A stretch of DNA of 64,000 nucleotides from Betaproteobacteria bacterium. Lineage in GTDB: Bacteria; Pseudomonadota; Gammaproteobacteria; Burkholderiales; Rhodocyclaceae. A program made the translations under genes and the position numbers. Of this stretch, positions 17,595 through 26,350 are shown in pieces; the first letter of the stretch is position 1; the number at the start of each line of letters is the position of its first letter. The DNA is taken from NCBI GenBank assembly GCA_016703785.1, contig JADJBM010000030.1, positions 248,001 to 312,000 of the forward strand, written 5' to 3'. Below the pieces are notes generated by a model. It was given only the letters and a program-made list of their open reading frames with translations. It made no database searches and had not been told where the DNA came from.

Positions 17595-17804
17595 GGGGAA
17601 AGTCAGCCGCTGGAATACGGCGACGTATCGGCTCAATGCGTGTTTTCGACCCGAAGCGTCGTTCCCGCGAAGGCGGGAATCCATATGCGTGTAAATAACG
17701 ATACTGGATTCCGGGTTCCGCTTCGCGGCCCCGGAATGACGGCTCATGGCCGTAAGCACGCATTGCCCGGATTTGCCGCCGTATTCCAGCGGCTGACTTT
17801 CCCC
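17595..17804. mobile_element. MITE-like element, 210 bp, 28-bp perfect terminal inverted repeats
   Basis: The left end (17595-17622, starting GGGGAAAGTCAGCCGCTGG) is exactly complementary to the right end (17777-17804, ending GGCTGACTTTCCCC). It is flanked by CGAC on both sides (17591-17594 and 17805-17808), consistent with a 4-base target duplication. Inside is a second palindrome of the GTTCCCGCGAAGGCGGGAA type (about 17666-17742). It contains no gene. Confidence 0.8.
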
Positions 17805-17826
17805 CGACCGGCCGCTTATCCCTCCG

Positions 17827-18735
17827 CTAACTTCCCGCACTTGGCGTGGTCACCATGCGGCCGGTGCGCAGGAGAATCCAGAACACGGCAAGTGGCAGGA
17901 TCAGGGTTTGCAGCAGGAACACCACAATAAGGCGGATGGTGTGCTCGACGGTCTGGTCGATGGTGGCGCCGAGCTGCTCGATATGCTTGTTGAACTGCCA
18001 CCACTTCTGGCTGGCGACGCCCTCGTTGGGGATGAGCGCGCCGATGGCCTGAGAAGATTGCTCGATGCCCTGCTGGCTGGCGGCGTACTGCGCCTGCATG
18101 AAGCCGCGATAGACGAGGTCGCTGCCCATGCCGGCCAGCGGCACGATGAAGCGCACCAGCAGCAGCGCCACCAGCACGCGGCCGAGCAGCGCGGGCGGGC
18201 GCCCCCGCCGGGCCGCCCCAAGGGGGCGCAGCCATGAGCCCGGAGCGGGCGTAGCCCGCGAACCCTCGTCACCCCCTTCCATGGGAAGGGGGACGGGGGG
18301 ATGGCCACCCGCCCACTGCCAGTATTGCCAGGCCCAGGCAACGGCTGCGAGGCTGAGCAGCAGCGACATGACCCAGTGCACGCCGACCTCGAGCAGCAGC
18401 AGTTGCACGCCGAAGGCGACGCTGGCCATGAGCATGAGGTCGGAGAAGCGCTCGACCAGGTCGTTGAGCGGGTCGAGCATCTGGCCGGGCGTGAGGGTCA
18501 CGCCGATGCCGAGCGGCTGCACGGAGAACTCGGTGCCCTGCACGACGGAGATCACGGCATTCAGCGCCCGCGCCGTGGCAAAGCTCGCTACCGCGCGCTT
18601 GAAGCCGGCCTGCGCCTGGGCGCCGGCCAGGTCGTCGAGCGGCTTGAGCCAGGCGCAGGCGACGGCGACGGCCAGCAGCGCCAGCAGCAGGTGGCGCCAC
18701 GCTGCTTCCATCCTTGCAGAACCTTGCGCGTCCAT
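17827..18735 (-). CDS. Hypothetical integral membrane protein
   Basis: 302 residues, unknown family. An N-terminal hydrophobic helix (HLLLALLAVAVACAWL) is followed by a soluble or amphipathic stretch, two helices around residues 105-150, and two C-terminal helices (LLGRVLVALLLVRFIVPLAG and LIVVFLLQTLILPLAVFWIL). A hydrophilic insert at about residues 150-180 (PPVPLPMEGGDEGSRATP) is the translation of a repeat at about 18269-18300, an in-frame insertion between membrane segments. A second possible start is the Met nine codons in. It sits between the MITE and a divergent methyltransferase. Confidence 0.7.
   Translation of the reverse strand: MDAQGSARMEAAWRHLLLALLAVAVACAWLKPLDDLAGAQAQAGFKRAVASFATARALNAVISVVQGTEFSVQPLGIGVTLTPGQMLDPLNDLVERFSDLMLMASVAFGVQLLLLEVGVHWVMSLLLSLAAVAWAWQYWQWAGGHPPVPLPMEGGDEGSRATPAPGSWLRPLGAARRGRPPALLGRVLVALLLVRFIVPLAGMGSDLVYRGFMQAQYAASQQGIEQSSQAIGALIPNEGVASQKWWQFNKHIEQLGATIDQTVEHTIRLIVVFLLQTLILPLAVFWILLRTGRMVTTPSAGS
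18269..18300. repeat. GC-rich palindrome inside the membrane protein gene
   Basis: CCCCCTTCCATGGGAAGGGGG, a palindrome of the same general class as the other GC-rich repeats, with a GGGGGG tail. Confidence 0.75.
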
Positions 18736-18835
18736 CGGTTGCCCGCCTTCACGGTTGTGCGTTCCGGCACTGTTACAACAGGCGGCGGCAGATCGGCTTG
18801 GCTATACTGGACACTGGAATCAACAAGGAAAAAGC

Positions 18836-19459
18836 ATGTCCGACAGAAACTGGTACGAACGCAACGTGCTGCCCTGGCTGATCGACTTCGCCTGCGGCAT
18901 GAAGTCGGTCGGCCAACAGCGCATGAAGGTGATCCCGCAGGCGCAGGGCCGCGTGCTGGAGATCGGCATCGGCACCGGGCTGAACCTGCCCTTCTACGAC
19001 GCCGGCCGCGTGCGCGAACTCGTCGGCGTGGAGCCGTCGCTGCGCATGCATCGCCTGACCCTGAAGCGCAGCCGCGCCGCGCGGCTGCCGGTGGAGATGG
19101 TCGGCATCACGGCCGAGAAACTGCCGCTGGCGGATGCCGTCTTCGACACGGTGGTCAGCACCTACACGCTGTGCACCATCCCCGATCCCGTCGCCGCGCT
19201 GCGCGAGGTGCGGCGCGTGCTGGCGCCCGGCGGCAAGCTGCTGTTCTCCGAGCACGGCCGCGCGCCGGACGCGAACGTCCTGAAATGGCAGTCGCGGCTG
19301 CAGCCCTACTGGAGCAGGCTGGCCGGCGGTTGCATGCTCGACCGCGACATTCCTGAAATCCTAAGGGAAGCCGGTTTTGAACTCCAGGTGCAGTCGATGT
19401 ACATCCCCGGCCCGAGGATCGTGTCCTACCACTACTGGGGCGAGGCGGTGGCGGTTTGA
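18836..19459 (+). CDS. Class I SAM-dependent methyltransferase (UbiE/Methyltransf_11 type)
   Basis: 207 residues, start ATG 18836-18838 with AAGGAAAA upstream. The SAM-binding motif I is RVLEIGIGTGLNLPFY, followed by LVGVEPS, AEKLPLADAVFDTVVSTYTLC and VLAPGGKLLFSEHGRA. The ending resembles mammalian METTL7-like and bacterial phospholipid or thiol methyltransferase relatives, but the substrate cannot be assigned. It is convergent with hybE. Confidence 0.85.
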   Translation: MSDRNWYERNVLPWLIDFACGMKSVGQQRMKVIPQAQGRVLEIGIGTGLNLPFYDAGRVRELVGVEPSLRMHRLTLKRSRAARLPVEMVGITAEKLPLADAVFDTVVSTYTLCTIPDPVAALREVRRVLAPGGKLLFSEHGRAPDANVLKWQSRLQPYWSRLAGGCMLDRDIPEILREAGFELQVQSMYIPGPRIVSYHYWGEAVAV

Positions 19460-19505
19460 AGTAGAACGCGCGGGGCGGCGTCCTCGCCGCGAAATCCCCC
19501 CTGCC

Positions 19506-19530
19506 CCCCCTTTTTCAAAGGGGGAAATTT
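19506..19530. terminator. Hairpin with T/A tracts between convergent methyltransferase and hybE
   Basis: CCCCCTTT, loop TTC, AAAGGGGG, then AAATTTT. It lies in the 70-base gap between two converging genes and could act on either strand. It may be a repeat-derived element. Confidence 0.6.
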
Positions 19531-20061
19531 TCAGCCGCGCCTGAACGCGCTGCCGAGGAATTCCCGCTTGCTCATCGGCCGCTTGAGGGCGGCCTGCCTT
19601 GGATCGTCGAGGGTTTCGTCGGCCGGCGGCGCCGCTTGTGCAGCAGCCGGCACGTTCTGCAGGGCTTCGAGCGCGGCATGCGCGACGGCGCGGGCGCCGT
19701 CCTGGTCGGTGAACTGCGCCATGGGCGAGAACAGGGAGCAGGACTGAAACTCGCCGACCTCGACTTCATGGCTGCCGAGGAAGGCAAAATCGCCGGAGGG
19801 AAATTTTCTGAAGAGGCGCTGGCCCGGCGTCACGCTTTGCCAGGACGCAATCGCACCCGGCACCAGCACCAGGTTCATGAACCAGGGCGTGATGACGATG
19901 CCGAGCCAGTGATCCTGCCAGCGATCGAAGCCGATGGCTTCGATGTTGAGCACGGGATTTAGGATCGGCACGTCGGCCATCGTTTCCGCTTCGATGCGGC
20001 GGAAGGCGGCTTCGAGCAGCGGCGAAGGATCGGCGTCGTGCAGTCGTAGCGCGGCGCTCAC
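19531..20061 (-). CDS. hybE: HybE-type [NiFe]-hydrogenase assembly chaperone
   Basis: About 176 residues from GTG 20059-20061, overlapping the hypC stop (GTGA). The HybE family binds the Tat precursor of the small subunit and coordinates export with large-subunit maturation. Seen: PILNPVLNIEAIGF, WLGIVITPWFMNLVLVPG (the conserved PWFMN core), RLFRKFPSGDFAFLGSHE and SCSLFSPMAQFTDQ. The C-terminal PMSKREFLGSAFRRG looks like the REFL-type tail seen in many betaproteobacterial homologues. It closes the hyb operon. Confidence 0.85.
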   Translation of the reverse strand: MSAALRLHDADPSPLLEAAFRRIEAETMADVPILNPVLNIEAIGFDRWQDHWLGIVITPWFMNLVLVPGAIASWQSVTPGQRLFRKFPSGDFAFLGSHEVEVGEFQSCSLFSPMAQFTDQDGARAVAHAALEALQNVPAAAQAAPPADETLDDPRQAALKRPMSKREFLGSAFRRG

Positions 20062-20303
20062 CACGCCCTCACGTCGCCGGCGCCCTGGGCGAACACTTCC
20101 TCGAACAGGGCCAGCGCTTCCTGCGCGCGCTCGGCCTCGACGCGCTCGTAGGCGAAGCTGCCCTGCTGGATGAGCACGTAGTCGCCGACGGCAACGTCCT
20201 CGTGCATGAGGATCAGGCTGACGCTGCGTTGCTCGCCCGCGGTATCGACCACGGCCATCAGGTCGTTGATCTCGATGATGCGCGAAGGTATGGCGAGGCA
20301 CAT
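20058..20303 (-). CDS. hypC: HypC/HybG-type chaperone, second copy
   Basis: 81 residues with the invariant MCLAIP start (Cys2) and the beta-barrel core VVDTAGEQRSVSLILMHEDVAVGDYVLIQQGS. The His usually found in VHVGFA is Gln here (IQQGSFA). HypC paralogues are subunit-specific, so this one probably serves HybC, while the HypC part of the fused protein at 4590-5957 serves HoxH. It lies one base after hybD. Confidence 0.9.
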   Translation of the reverse strand: MCLAIPSRIIEINDLMAVVDTAGEQRSVSLILMHEDVAVGDYVLIQQGSFAYERVEAERAQEALALFEEVFAQGAGDVRAW

Positions 20304-20304
20304 G

Positions 20305-20802
20305 TCAATTCGCCTCGGCCGTGGTCAAACGCGGTTCCAGGTGGATGCCGCGCGCCGCCAGTTGTTCGACGGCCACGGCGACCATCTCCGGCACTTTCTC
20401 TGCGACGGTCGGCGTCAGCTCGGTACCGAGTTCCAGGCTGAGCGGCTCGACGCCGATCAGCACCAGGTCCTTGGGCGGATCGCCGGCGAACTCCAGGCTG
20501 GCGAGCACGTCGCAGATGCTGACCTGGTGCGGCGAAAGCTTGCTGCGGAAAAACACCGGCACTTCCTTGCCGGTGAGGCAGACCACCGAGCCGGGTTCGC
20601 GCCTGGCCTTGATGGCATCGAGCACCAGCAGCAGGTCCACGCCGGCGAGCGGATCGAGCAGTTCCATGCCCGCCGTGCCGCCGTCGATGACCTCGATGTT
20701 GTCCGGCAGTTCGTAGGCTGCGCGCAACGCCTCGGCGGCATGCACGCCGACGCCCTCGTCGCTGAGGATGGTGTTGCCGATGCCGAGGATGACGATTCTC
20801 AA
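20305..20802 (-). CDS. hybD: HybD/HupD hydrogenase maturation protease
   Basis: 165 residues. Cleaves the C-terminal peptide from HybC after nickel insertion. Motifs: ILGIGNTILSDEGVGVHAAE (first Ni-sensing Glu), VIDGGTAGMELL, LLLVLDAIK (second acidic ligand) and KLSPHQVSICDVLAS (His ligand). It lies directly after hybC on the same strand, separated by a GC-rich palindrome. Confidence 0.93.
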   Translation of the reverse strand: MRIVILGIGNTILSDEGVGVHAAEALRAAYELPDNIEVIDGGTAGMELLDPLAGVDLLLVLDAIKARREPGSVVCLTGKEVPVFFRSKLSPHQVSICDVLASLEFAGDPPKDLVLIGVEPLSLELGTELTPTVAEKVPEMVAVAVEQLAARGIHLEPRLTTAEAN

Positions 20803-20818
20803 GTGTGCTCCAAATGAA

Positions 20819-20850
20819 GTTCCCTCTCCCCGCTTATGGGGAGAGGGAGA
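20819..20850. repeat. REP-like palindrome between hybC and hybD
   Basis: CCCTCTCCCCGCTTATGGGGAGAGGG, a close match to the CTCTCCCCGC family, in the 55-base hybC-hybD gap. Confidence 0.85.
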
Positions 20851-20857
20851 GCATAGC

Positions 20858-22558
20858 TTACTTGGCCTTCACCGTTATCGCGCTGCCGTTCTCCGTGTCG
20901 GTGACATGAATGGCGCAGGCGATGCACGGGTCGAAGGAGTGCACCGTGCGCAGCACCTCCAGCGGCTTCTCCGGATCGGCGATGGGGTTGTCGGCAATCG
21001 ACGCTTCGTACGGCCCCGGCTCGTCCTTTTCGTTCCTCGGGCAGGCGTTCCAGGTCGAGGGCACGACGCACTGGTAGTTCTTGATCTTGCCGTCATCGAT
21101 GACGACCCAGTGCGAGAGCAGGCCGCGCGGCGCTTCGTGGAAGCCCTGGCCCATGATCTCTCCCTTGGGAAAGACCGGCTTGTTGAAGGTCGTCAGGTCG
21201 CCCTTGGCCATGTTGCCGAGCAGCGCCGTCCATTGGTCGTTGAGCATGTCCACCTGCACCGCGCAGGAAATGGCGCGCGCGGCGTGGCGGCCGATGGTGG
21301 AGTGCATGGCCTCCAGGCCCACCTTGGTCTTGGCCAGCGCCGAGACGGTGTCGAGCGCCGTCGTGGCGTACTTCTTCGTCGGCTCGTGGCCGGCGGCGAG
21401 CATGCACAGCACGCGCGCGAGCGGCCCGACCTGCGCCGGCTTGCCGTAGAAGGTCGGCGACTTCAGCCAGGAGTACTTGCCGTCTTCCTTGAAGTCGGTG
21501 TACTGCGGCTTGGTCTCGCCCTTGTAGGGATGCAGCGCCTTGGAACCCTCGTACCAGGAGTGCTTGCTGCTCTCCTCCACACCCTTGACCCAGTACTCGT
21601 CGTTGAAGGTCTTGATCGGCTTGAAGGAGGCAAGGTCCTTGTTGGCGATATAGCCGCCGGGCAGGGCGAACTGCGTGCCCTTGGTGTCGAGCGGAATGTC
21701 CGGCGCGGCGAGGTAGTTGGTGACGCCGGCGCCGTACTGGGTCCAGTCGGCGTAGAAGGCGCCGATGGCGGCGACGTCGATGAGATAAACGTTCTTGACG
21801 AAGTCCGCCAGTTCGTCGATCCAGCCCTTGATGGCGAGCAGGCGCTCGACCGTCAGCACACCCTGCGAGTCGGTCGCCAGCGCATTGGCGACGCCGCCGA
21901 CGGCGACGTTCTGGATGTGCGGCGTCTTCGAGCCGAGGATGGAGACGATCTTGTTGGCCTTGCGCTGCACGTCCAGCGCCTGCAGGTAGTGCGCCACGGC
22001 AAGCAGGTTCACTTCCGGCGGCAGCTTCATCGCGGGATGACCCCAGTAGCCGTTGGTGAAGATGCCGAGCTGGCCGCCGTCGACGAAGCCCTTGAGGCGC
22101 TCCTTCACGGCGCGCATCTCGTACTTGCCGTTGCCCTGCCAGGTGGACAGGCTCTCGGCCAGCTTCGAGGTGGCGTCGGGGTCGGCCTTCAGCGCCGAGA
22201 CGACGTCGACCCAGTCGAGCGCGGAGAGGTGGTAGAAATGCACGATGTGGTCATGCACCGCGTGCGCCAGGATGATCAGGTTGCGGATGTACTGGGCGTT
22301 GAGCGGCACTTCCATCTGTAGGGCATTCTCCACCGCACGCACCGAGGCGATGGCATGCACCGTGGTGCACACGCCGCAGATGCGCTGGGTGATGGCCCAG
22401 GCGTCGCGCGGGTCGCGGCCGAGCAGGATCAGCTCGACGCCGCGCCACATCTGGCCGGAGGACCAGGCCTTCTTCACCTTGCCGCCATCCACCTCGCAGT
22501 CGATGCGCAGGTGGCCTTCGATGCGGGTGATCGGGTCGATCGTTATGCGTTGTCCCAT
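20858..22558 (-). CDS. hybC: HybC-type large subunit of membrane-bound uptake [NiFe]-hydrogenase
   Basis: 566 residues, catalytic H2-oxidising subunit. N-terminal ITIDPITRIEGHLRI, L1 motif QRICGVCTTVHAIAS and L2 motif DPCIACAIHVTD hold the four cysteines for Ni-Fe. HybD would cut after the His of CAIH, releasing about 15 residues (ending VKAK). The sequence has no signal of its own; it is exported with HybO by the Tat system. The gene order hybO-A-B-C matches group 1c enzymes that pass electrons through HybA and HybB to quinone. Confidence 0.96.
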   Translation of the reverse strand: MGQRITIDPITRIEGHLRIDCEVDGGKVKKAWSSGQMWRGVELILLGRDPRDAWAITQRICGVCTTVHAIASVRAVENALQMEVPLNAQYIRNLIILAHAVHDHIVHFYHLSALDWVDVVSALKADPDATSKLAESLSTWQGNGKYEMRAVKERLKGFVDGGQLGIFTNGYWGHPAMKLPPEVNLLAVAHYLQALDVQRKANKIVSILGSKTPHIQNVAVGGVANALATDSQGVLTVERLLAIKGWIDELADFVKNVYLIDVAAIGAFYADWTQYGAGVTNYLAAPDIPLDTKGTQFALPGGYIANKDLASFKPIKTFNDEYWVKGVEESSKHSWYEGSKALHPYKGETKPQYTDFKEDGKYSWLKSPTFYGKPAQVGPLARVLCMLAAGHEPTKKYATTALDTVSALAKTKVGLEAMHSTIGRHAARAISCAVQVDMLNDQWTALLGNMAKGDLTTFNKPVFPKGEIMGQGFHEAPRGLLSHWVVIDDGKIKNYQCVVPSTWNACPRNEKDEPGPYEASIADNPIADPEKPLEVLRTVHSFDPCIACAIHVTDTENGSAITVKAK

Positions 22559-22571
22559 TTTTACTTCTCCT

Positions 22572-23744
22572 TTAGCGCGTGGCCGGCTGCGCGGCAGGCA
22601 GCACGGGGAATTTTCTGACGATGACGATGTAGGCCAGGATCTCGAAGGCGATGATGCCGACGGTGACCATGAGCTCGGCGAACGAGGGGAAGTAGTGCCA
22701 GCCGTCGCCCGTCTGGTAGCCGACGAGGAAGCCGTTGATGCGCAGGAGCATGCCCCCTGCCAGCAGCATCACCGCGGCGGCGAAGAGCTTCGAGGCGCTG
22801 CGGCGCGCGCTCGCGGGCGCCAGCAGGGCCAGCGGCACGACGAAGGCGGCCATCTCGATCCAGAACATGCCGGCTTCCAGCGTGAAGGCGAAGGCCGTGC
22901 CGAGCGCGCCGCGCCAGAGCAGATCGAGGATGCGCAGCGCGAGGTAGGCGGCGAGCAGGCCGAGCATGATCTTCGACAGCGGCGTCAGCACCTTCGTCTC
23001 CAGCGGCCGGCCGAAGCCGGTCGAGGACAGCGTCGCCTCGAGGATCACCACGGCGAAGCCGAGCAGGATGGCCGTCATCAGGTAGATGAGCGGCAGCAGC
23101 GCGCCGGATTGCCACAGTGGATGGATCTGCTGGCCGAAGATCACCAGCAGCGAGCCGAGCGAGGACTGGTGCATGGAGGGCAGCAGCACGCCGAGCGCGA
23201 TGAAGAAGAAGAGCAGCTTGTTGAGCTTCCGCTTCACGTCCTTCATGCCGAGCTTCTCGAGGAAGGCCGGCGAGAACTCGATCCACATCACCACGATGTA
23301 GGCCGAGATGCACACCGCCACCTCGAACATCACCGAGTTCACCTGGGCATAGCCGGGCCAGAAGATGTGCCAGAAGTTCCACCAGCGGCCGAGGTCGAAG
23401 ATGACCGAGACGCCGGCCAGCGTGTAGCCGAACAGGCTGGCCAGCAGCGCCGGCCGCACCAGCGGGTGGTACTGGCCCTTGTTGAAGATGTAGACCAGCA
23501 GCGCCATGACATAGCCGCCGCAGGCGAAGGCCGAACCAACAACGACGTCGTAGGCGATCCAGATGCCCCAGGGGTAGCCGTCGTTGAGGTTGGTCACCGC
23601 GCCGAGGCCGTAGAAGAAACGGTAAACCAGTATGAAGCCGGCGATCGCCGAGAGCACGCCGAGCAGCAGCGTGAAGGGCGTCAGCAGGCTGCCGCCGAGC
23701 GGTGCTGGTGCGTGGGTGCGGGCGTGGGCGTGGTTATTTGCCAT
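22572..23744 (-). CDS. hybB: HybB, NrfD/PsrC-type quinone-interacting membrane subunit
   Basis: 390 residues with about ten hydrophobic helices, such as TPFTLLLGVLSAIAGFILVY, IWIAYDVVVGSAFACGGYVM and GIIAFEILAYIVIV. This is the integral membrane protein that carries electrons from HybA to the quinone pool. The His-rich N-terminus (HAHARTHAP) is unremarkable. It overlaps the end of hybA by 11 bases. Confidence 0.95.
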   Translation of the reverse strand: MANNHAHARTHAPAPLGGSLLTPFTLLLGVLSAIAGFILVYRFFYGLGAVTNLNDGYPWGIWIAYDVVVGSAFACGGYVMALLVYIFNKGQYHPLVRPALLASLFGYTLAGVSVIFDLGRWWNFWHIFWPGYAQVNSVMFEVAVCISAYIVVMWIEFSPAFLEKLGMKDVKRKLNKLLFFFIALGVLLPSMHQSSLGSLLVIFGQQIHPLWQSGALLPLIYLMTAILLGFAVVILEATLSSTGFGRPLETKVLTPLSKIMLGLLAAYLALRILDLLWRGALGTAFAFTLEAGMFWIEMAAFVVPLALLAPASARRSASKLFAAAVMLLAGGMLLRINGFLVGYQTGDGWHYFPSFAELMVTVGIIAFEILAYIVIVRKFPVLPAAQPATR

Positions 23745-24714
23745 GCGGTTCTCCTTCTTCGTCTTCGGGCTTGACGTTGCGCTTGGCGATGAAAGTCAGC
23801 GCCCCCAGCACGGCGATCGGCGCGATGAGGCCGCCGTAGAGCGTGTGCTGCAGGGTTTCCGAGAGCGCGGCGTCGGAGCGCGGCGGCAGGTCCGGGTAGC
23901 CGAGCTTCTCGAAGGGCACGCCGGTGAGCATGAGCATCTGTGTGCCGCCGAATTCCTTCTCGCCGTAGGTGTGGTCGAGATACGTGCCGACGACGTTCGG
24001 GTAGCTCTGGTCGGGACCGCCCAGCTTGCCGCGCGGGAACATCGCCTGCTTGCCCGGCTCGAGCGTCTTGCGGCGCGCGATCTCCTTCTGGATGTCGGCC
24101 ACCGTGCCGTAAAGCGTGGCGCCGGTCGGGCAGACCTCGGCGCAGGCGGCGTACTTGCCGTCCTTGTGCCGATGCACGCACAACTGGCATTTGCTGATCT
24201 GCGGCAGGGCCTTGTCGTAGGTGAAGCGCGGTACGCCGAAGGGGCAGGCCGCGACGCAGTAGCGGCAGCCGATGCAGGCCTCCTTGTCGTAGGTCACGAC
24301 GCCGGTCTTCGGATCCTTCTGCATGGCCGACACCGGGCAGGCCGAAACACAGGAAGGATCGACGCAGTGCATGCACGACTTCTTGATGAAGGCGTAGCCG
24401 TTCTCCGCGCGGTCCTTCTGCTCGACCGAGCCGTGGCGGTAGGCCTTGATGACGTTGAGCGTCTTGCCGGAGAGGTCCAGCGGCGTGTCCCAGTACTGCT
24501 CCTGGGTGCTGAACTCCGGCGGCATGTCGTTGGCCTCCTTGCAGGCGGCCACGCAGGCCTTGCAGCCGACGCAGAGGGTGGAATCGAAGAGCAGCCCGAG
24601 CGCCTCGGGCGGCAGGTCCTTGTTGCCGCGCGCCTGCGCCGGACAGCTGGCCGCCCCCGTGGCGAGGGCGGCGCCGCCGGCCAGCGACGCCTTGAAGAAA
24701 TATCGCCGGTCCAT
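23734..24714 (-). CDS. hybA: HybA, periplasmic four-cluster ferredoxin subunit
   Basis: 326 residues. A Tat-type N-terminus (MDRRYFFKASLAGGAALA) is followed by four ferredoxin motifs: CVGCKACVAACKEAN, CMHCVDPSCVSACP, CIGCRYCVAACPFG and CQLC..CAEVCPTGA. A C-terminal helix (GLIAPIAVLGALTFIA) anchors it in the membrane. It relays electrons from HybO to HybB. The ATG at 24712-24714 lies two bases after the hybO stop. Confidence 0.95.
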   Translation of the reverse strand: MDRRYFFKASLAGGAALATGAASCPAQARGNKDLPPEALGLLFDSTLCVGCKACVAACKEANDMPPEFSTQEQYWDTPLDLSGKTLNVIKAYRHGSVEQKDRAENGYAFIKKSCMHCVDPSCVSACPVSAMQKDPKTGVVTYDKEACIGCRYCVAACPFGVPRFTYDKALPQISKCQLCVHRHKDGKYAACAEVCPTGATLYGTVADIQKEIARRKTLEPGKQAMFPRGKLGGPDQSYPNVVGTYLDHTYGEKEFGGTQMLMLTGVPFEKLGYPDLPPRSDAALSETLQHTLYGGLIAPIAVLGALTFIAKRNVKPEDEEGEPHGK

Positions 24715-24716
24715 GG

Positions 24717-25859
24717 TCACTCGCCTTTTTGCTGTGGCTGCTGCTCGGCGTCGTGCTTGCCGAGGTTCTTCGCCAGCATGGCCGCACCGCCTGCCGCGGC
24801 GCCGGCGATGGCCGCCAATGCGGCGGCGGCCGCGAAGCTGGCCTTGCCCTGCTCCTCGACGATGCGCGGGTAGGAGGCCGGCGGCATCATGCCGCGCAGC
24901 ACCGCCGTCTGGTGGATGGGCTTGGTGAAGCCGACGCCCTTTTCGGTGCAGCCGATGCAGGGATGGCCGCAGCCGACCGGCCAGTTCGATTCGCCGGCAT
25001 CGCCGAAGCCGATGGTCGAGCAGTTGGCGTAGGTTTCCGGCCCCTTGCAGCCGAGCTTGTAGAGGCAGTAGCCCTTGCGGTGGCCCTCGTCGCCGAATTC
25101 CATGGCGAAGCGGCCGGCGTCGAAGTGGGCGCGGCGCTCGCAGTGCTCGTGGATGATGCGGCCGTAGGCGAACTTGGGCCGGCCGAGCTGATCGACGGCG
25201 GGCAGGCTGCCGAAGGTGAGGAAATGCACCACCGTGGCGAGGAAGTTGTAAGGGTTGGGCGGGCAGCCGGGGATCGTCACCACCGGCTTGCCGAGCACGT
25301 CGCCAACGCTGGAAGCGCCGGTCGGGTTGGGATCGGTGGACGGCATGCCGCCCCAGGAGGCGCAGGAGCCGATGGCGATCACCGCCGCGGCATCGGCCGC
25401 GCACTCCTTCAGCATGTCGATGGCCTTGTGGCCGCCGATCTTGCAGTAGATGCCGTTGTCCTTGACGGGAATCGCGCCCTCGACCACCAGAATGTATTTG
25501 CCCTTGTGGGCCTTCATGGCGGCCTTGCGCGCCGCCTCGGCCTGGTGGCCGGCGGCCGCCATCAGGGTCTCGTGGTAGTCGAGCGAGATGACGTCGAGGA
25601 TCAGTTTTTCCAGGGTCGGATGCTCGGCGCGCAGCAGCGATTCGGAGCAACCCGTGCATTCCTGGAAGTGCAGCCAGATCACGGAAGGCCGCTGGGCCTT
25701 CTCGACGGCCTTGGCGATGGCTGCTTCCGCGCCGGTCGGCAGCCCCAGCGTGGTGGCCGTCGCCGCACAGAACTGCAGGAACTCGCGCCGATTGATGCCG
25801 AGCCGGCCGGCAACCTTGTCCGCGGCTTCCGCTGTTTCTTCGATGTACGTTTCGCTCAT
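24717..25859 (-). CDS. hybO: HybO, Tat-exported small subunit of uptake [NiFe]-hydrogenase
   Basis: 380 residues from ATG 25857-25859 (MSETYIEETAEAADK). The Tat signal is NRREFLQFCAATATTLGL. Cluster ligands appear in QECTGCSESLLR, IGSCASWGGMPS, PGCPPNPYNF, CKGPETYANC and GHPCIGCTEKG; the C-terminal region has a hydrophobic helix (AAAAALAAIAGAAAGGAAML) typical of membrane-anchored small subunits. First gene of the hyb operon, with a palindrome-bearing leader. Confidence 0.96.
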   Translation of the reverse strand: MSETYIEETAEAADKVAGRLGINRREFLQFCAATATTLGLPTGAEAAIAKAVEKAQRPSVIWLHFQECTGCSESLLRAEHPTLEKLILDVISLDYHETLMAAAGHQAEAARKAAMKAHKGKYILVVEGAIPVKDNGIYCKIGGHKAIDMLKECAADAAAVIAIGSCASWGGMPSTDPNPTGASSVGDVLGKPVVTIPGCPPNPYNFLATVVHFLTFGSLPAVDQLGRPKFAYGRIIHEHCERRAHFDAGRFAMEFGDEGHRKGYCLYKLGCKGPETYANCSTIGFGDAGESNWPVGCGHPCIGCTEKGVGFTKPIHQTAVLRGMMPPASYPRIVEEQGKASFAAAAALAAIAGAAAGGAAMLAKNLGKHDAEQQPQQKGE

Positions 25860-26350
25860 GTTCTCGATCCCTCTGATTGGCCCAGTCCGCGTTCCCGGCA
25901 GTACCGGGAACCCTCCTATAACGGGGTGTTGCGCACGCTTCCCGGCTCGCTGAACTGGCCTGCCGGAACCTCGTCGACACATCCATATCAAGTTCCATGC
26001 CCGCCCGGCTCGACTTTTATACTTATTGAATATCAGTGACTTGGAAGCGCAGACGGTCGGTCGTACGGGGGGCTGCGCAGCCCAAAATGACCAGCCGGCC
26101 TATCTGACTGGAAAGCAACTTTCCATACGAATTAGGATATTCTCTTTATTCCTCAATTATTTAAGTGTTTCGCCAGTTCATTCGGGCACGCATGCAAAGC
26201 AACTTGCCAGCCATGCGAAAGGCATGTCGTGCAAGCGGATGCGAGTTTGATGCGTGATTTCCCCCGGGCGGTCCCTGCGACGCGACGAACGGGCGGCCAG
26301 CGTGAATTAGTGCTCTGGCGCATCGCCCGGGCTTATGACATCCTTTCGGC
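25860..26350. other. Intergenic region between divergent hybO and the first PilZ-like gene
   Basis: About 490 bases without a supported gene. It is locally AT-rich (about 25995-26170) and carries an inverted repeat in the hybO leader (25891-25911) and a 14-base palindrome GGGCTGCGCAGCCC (26070-26083). It must hold the promoters of hybO (leftward) and of the gene at 26351 (rightward), but I could not pick a convincing -24/-12 or -35/-10 pair. Confidence 0.7.
25891..25911. promoter_or_regulatory. Inverted repeat in the hybO leader
   Basis: GTTCCCGG, five-base spacer, CCGGGAAC, lying 32-52 bases upstream of the hybO ATG. Perfect 8-base arms. It could be a protein site or a 5' UTR hairpin; the sequence does not tell which. 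Confidence 0.5.

Noticed and set aside
20768..23774. Two long plus-strand frames over hybC, hybB and hybA
   Set aside because: Antisense to intact hydrogenase genes; low-complexity translations.
26070..26083. Palindrome GGGCTGCGCAGCCC as a terminator
   Set aside because: No T tract on the proper side for either strand and no gene ends nearby.
26026..26250. 74-codon frame in the hybO upstream region
   Set aside because: No ribosome site, no similarity and unusual composition for this genome; likely chance in an AT-rich gap.
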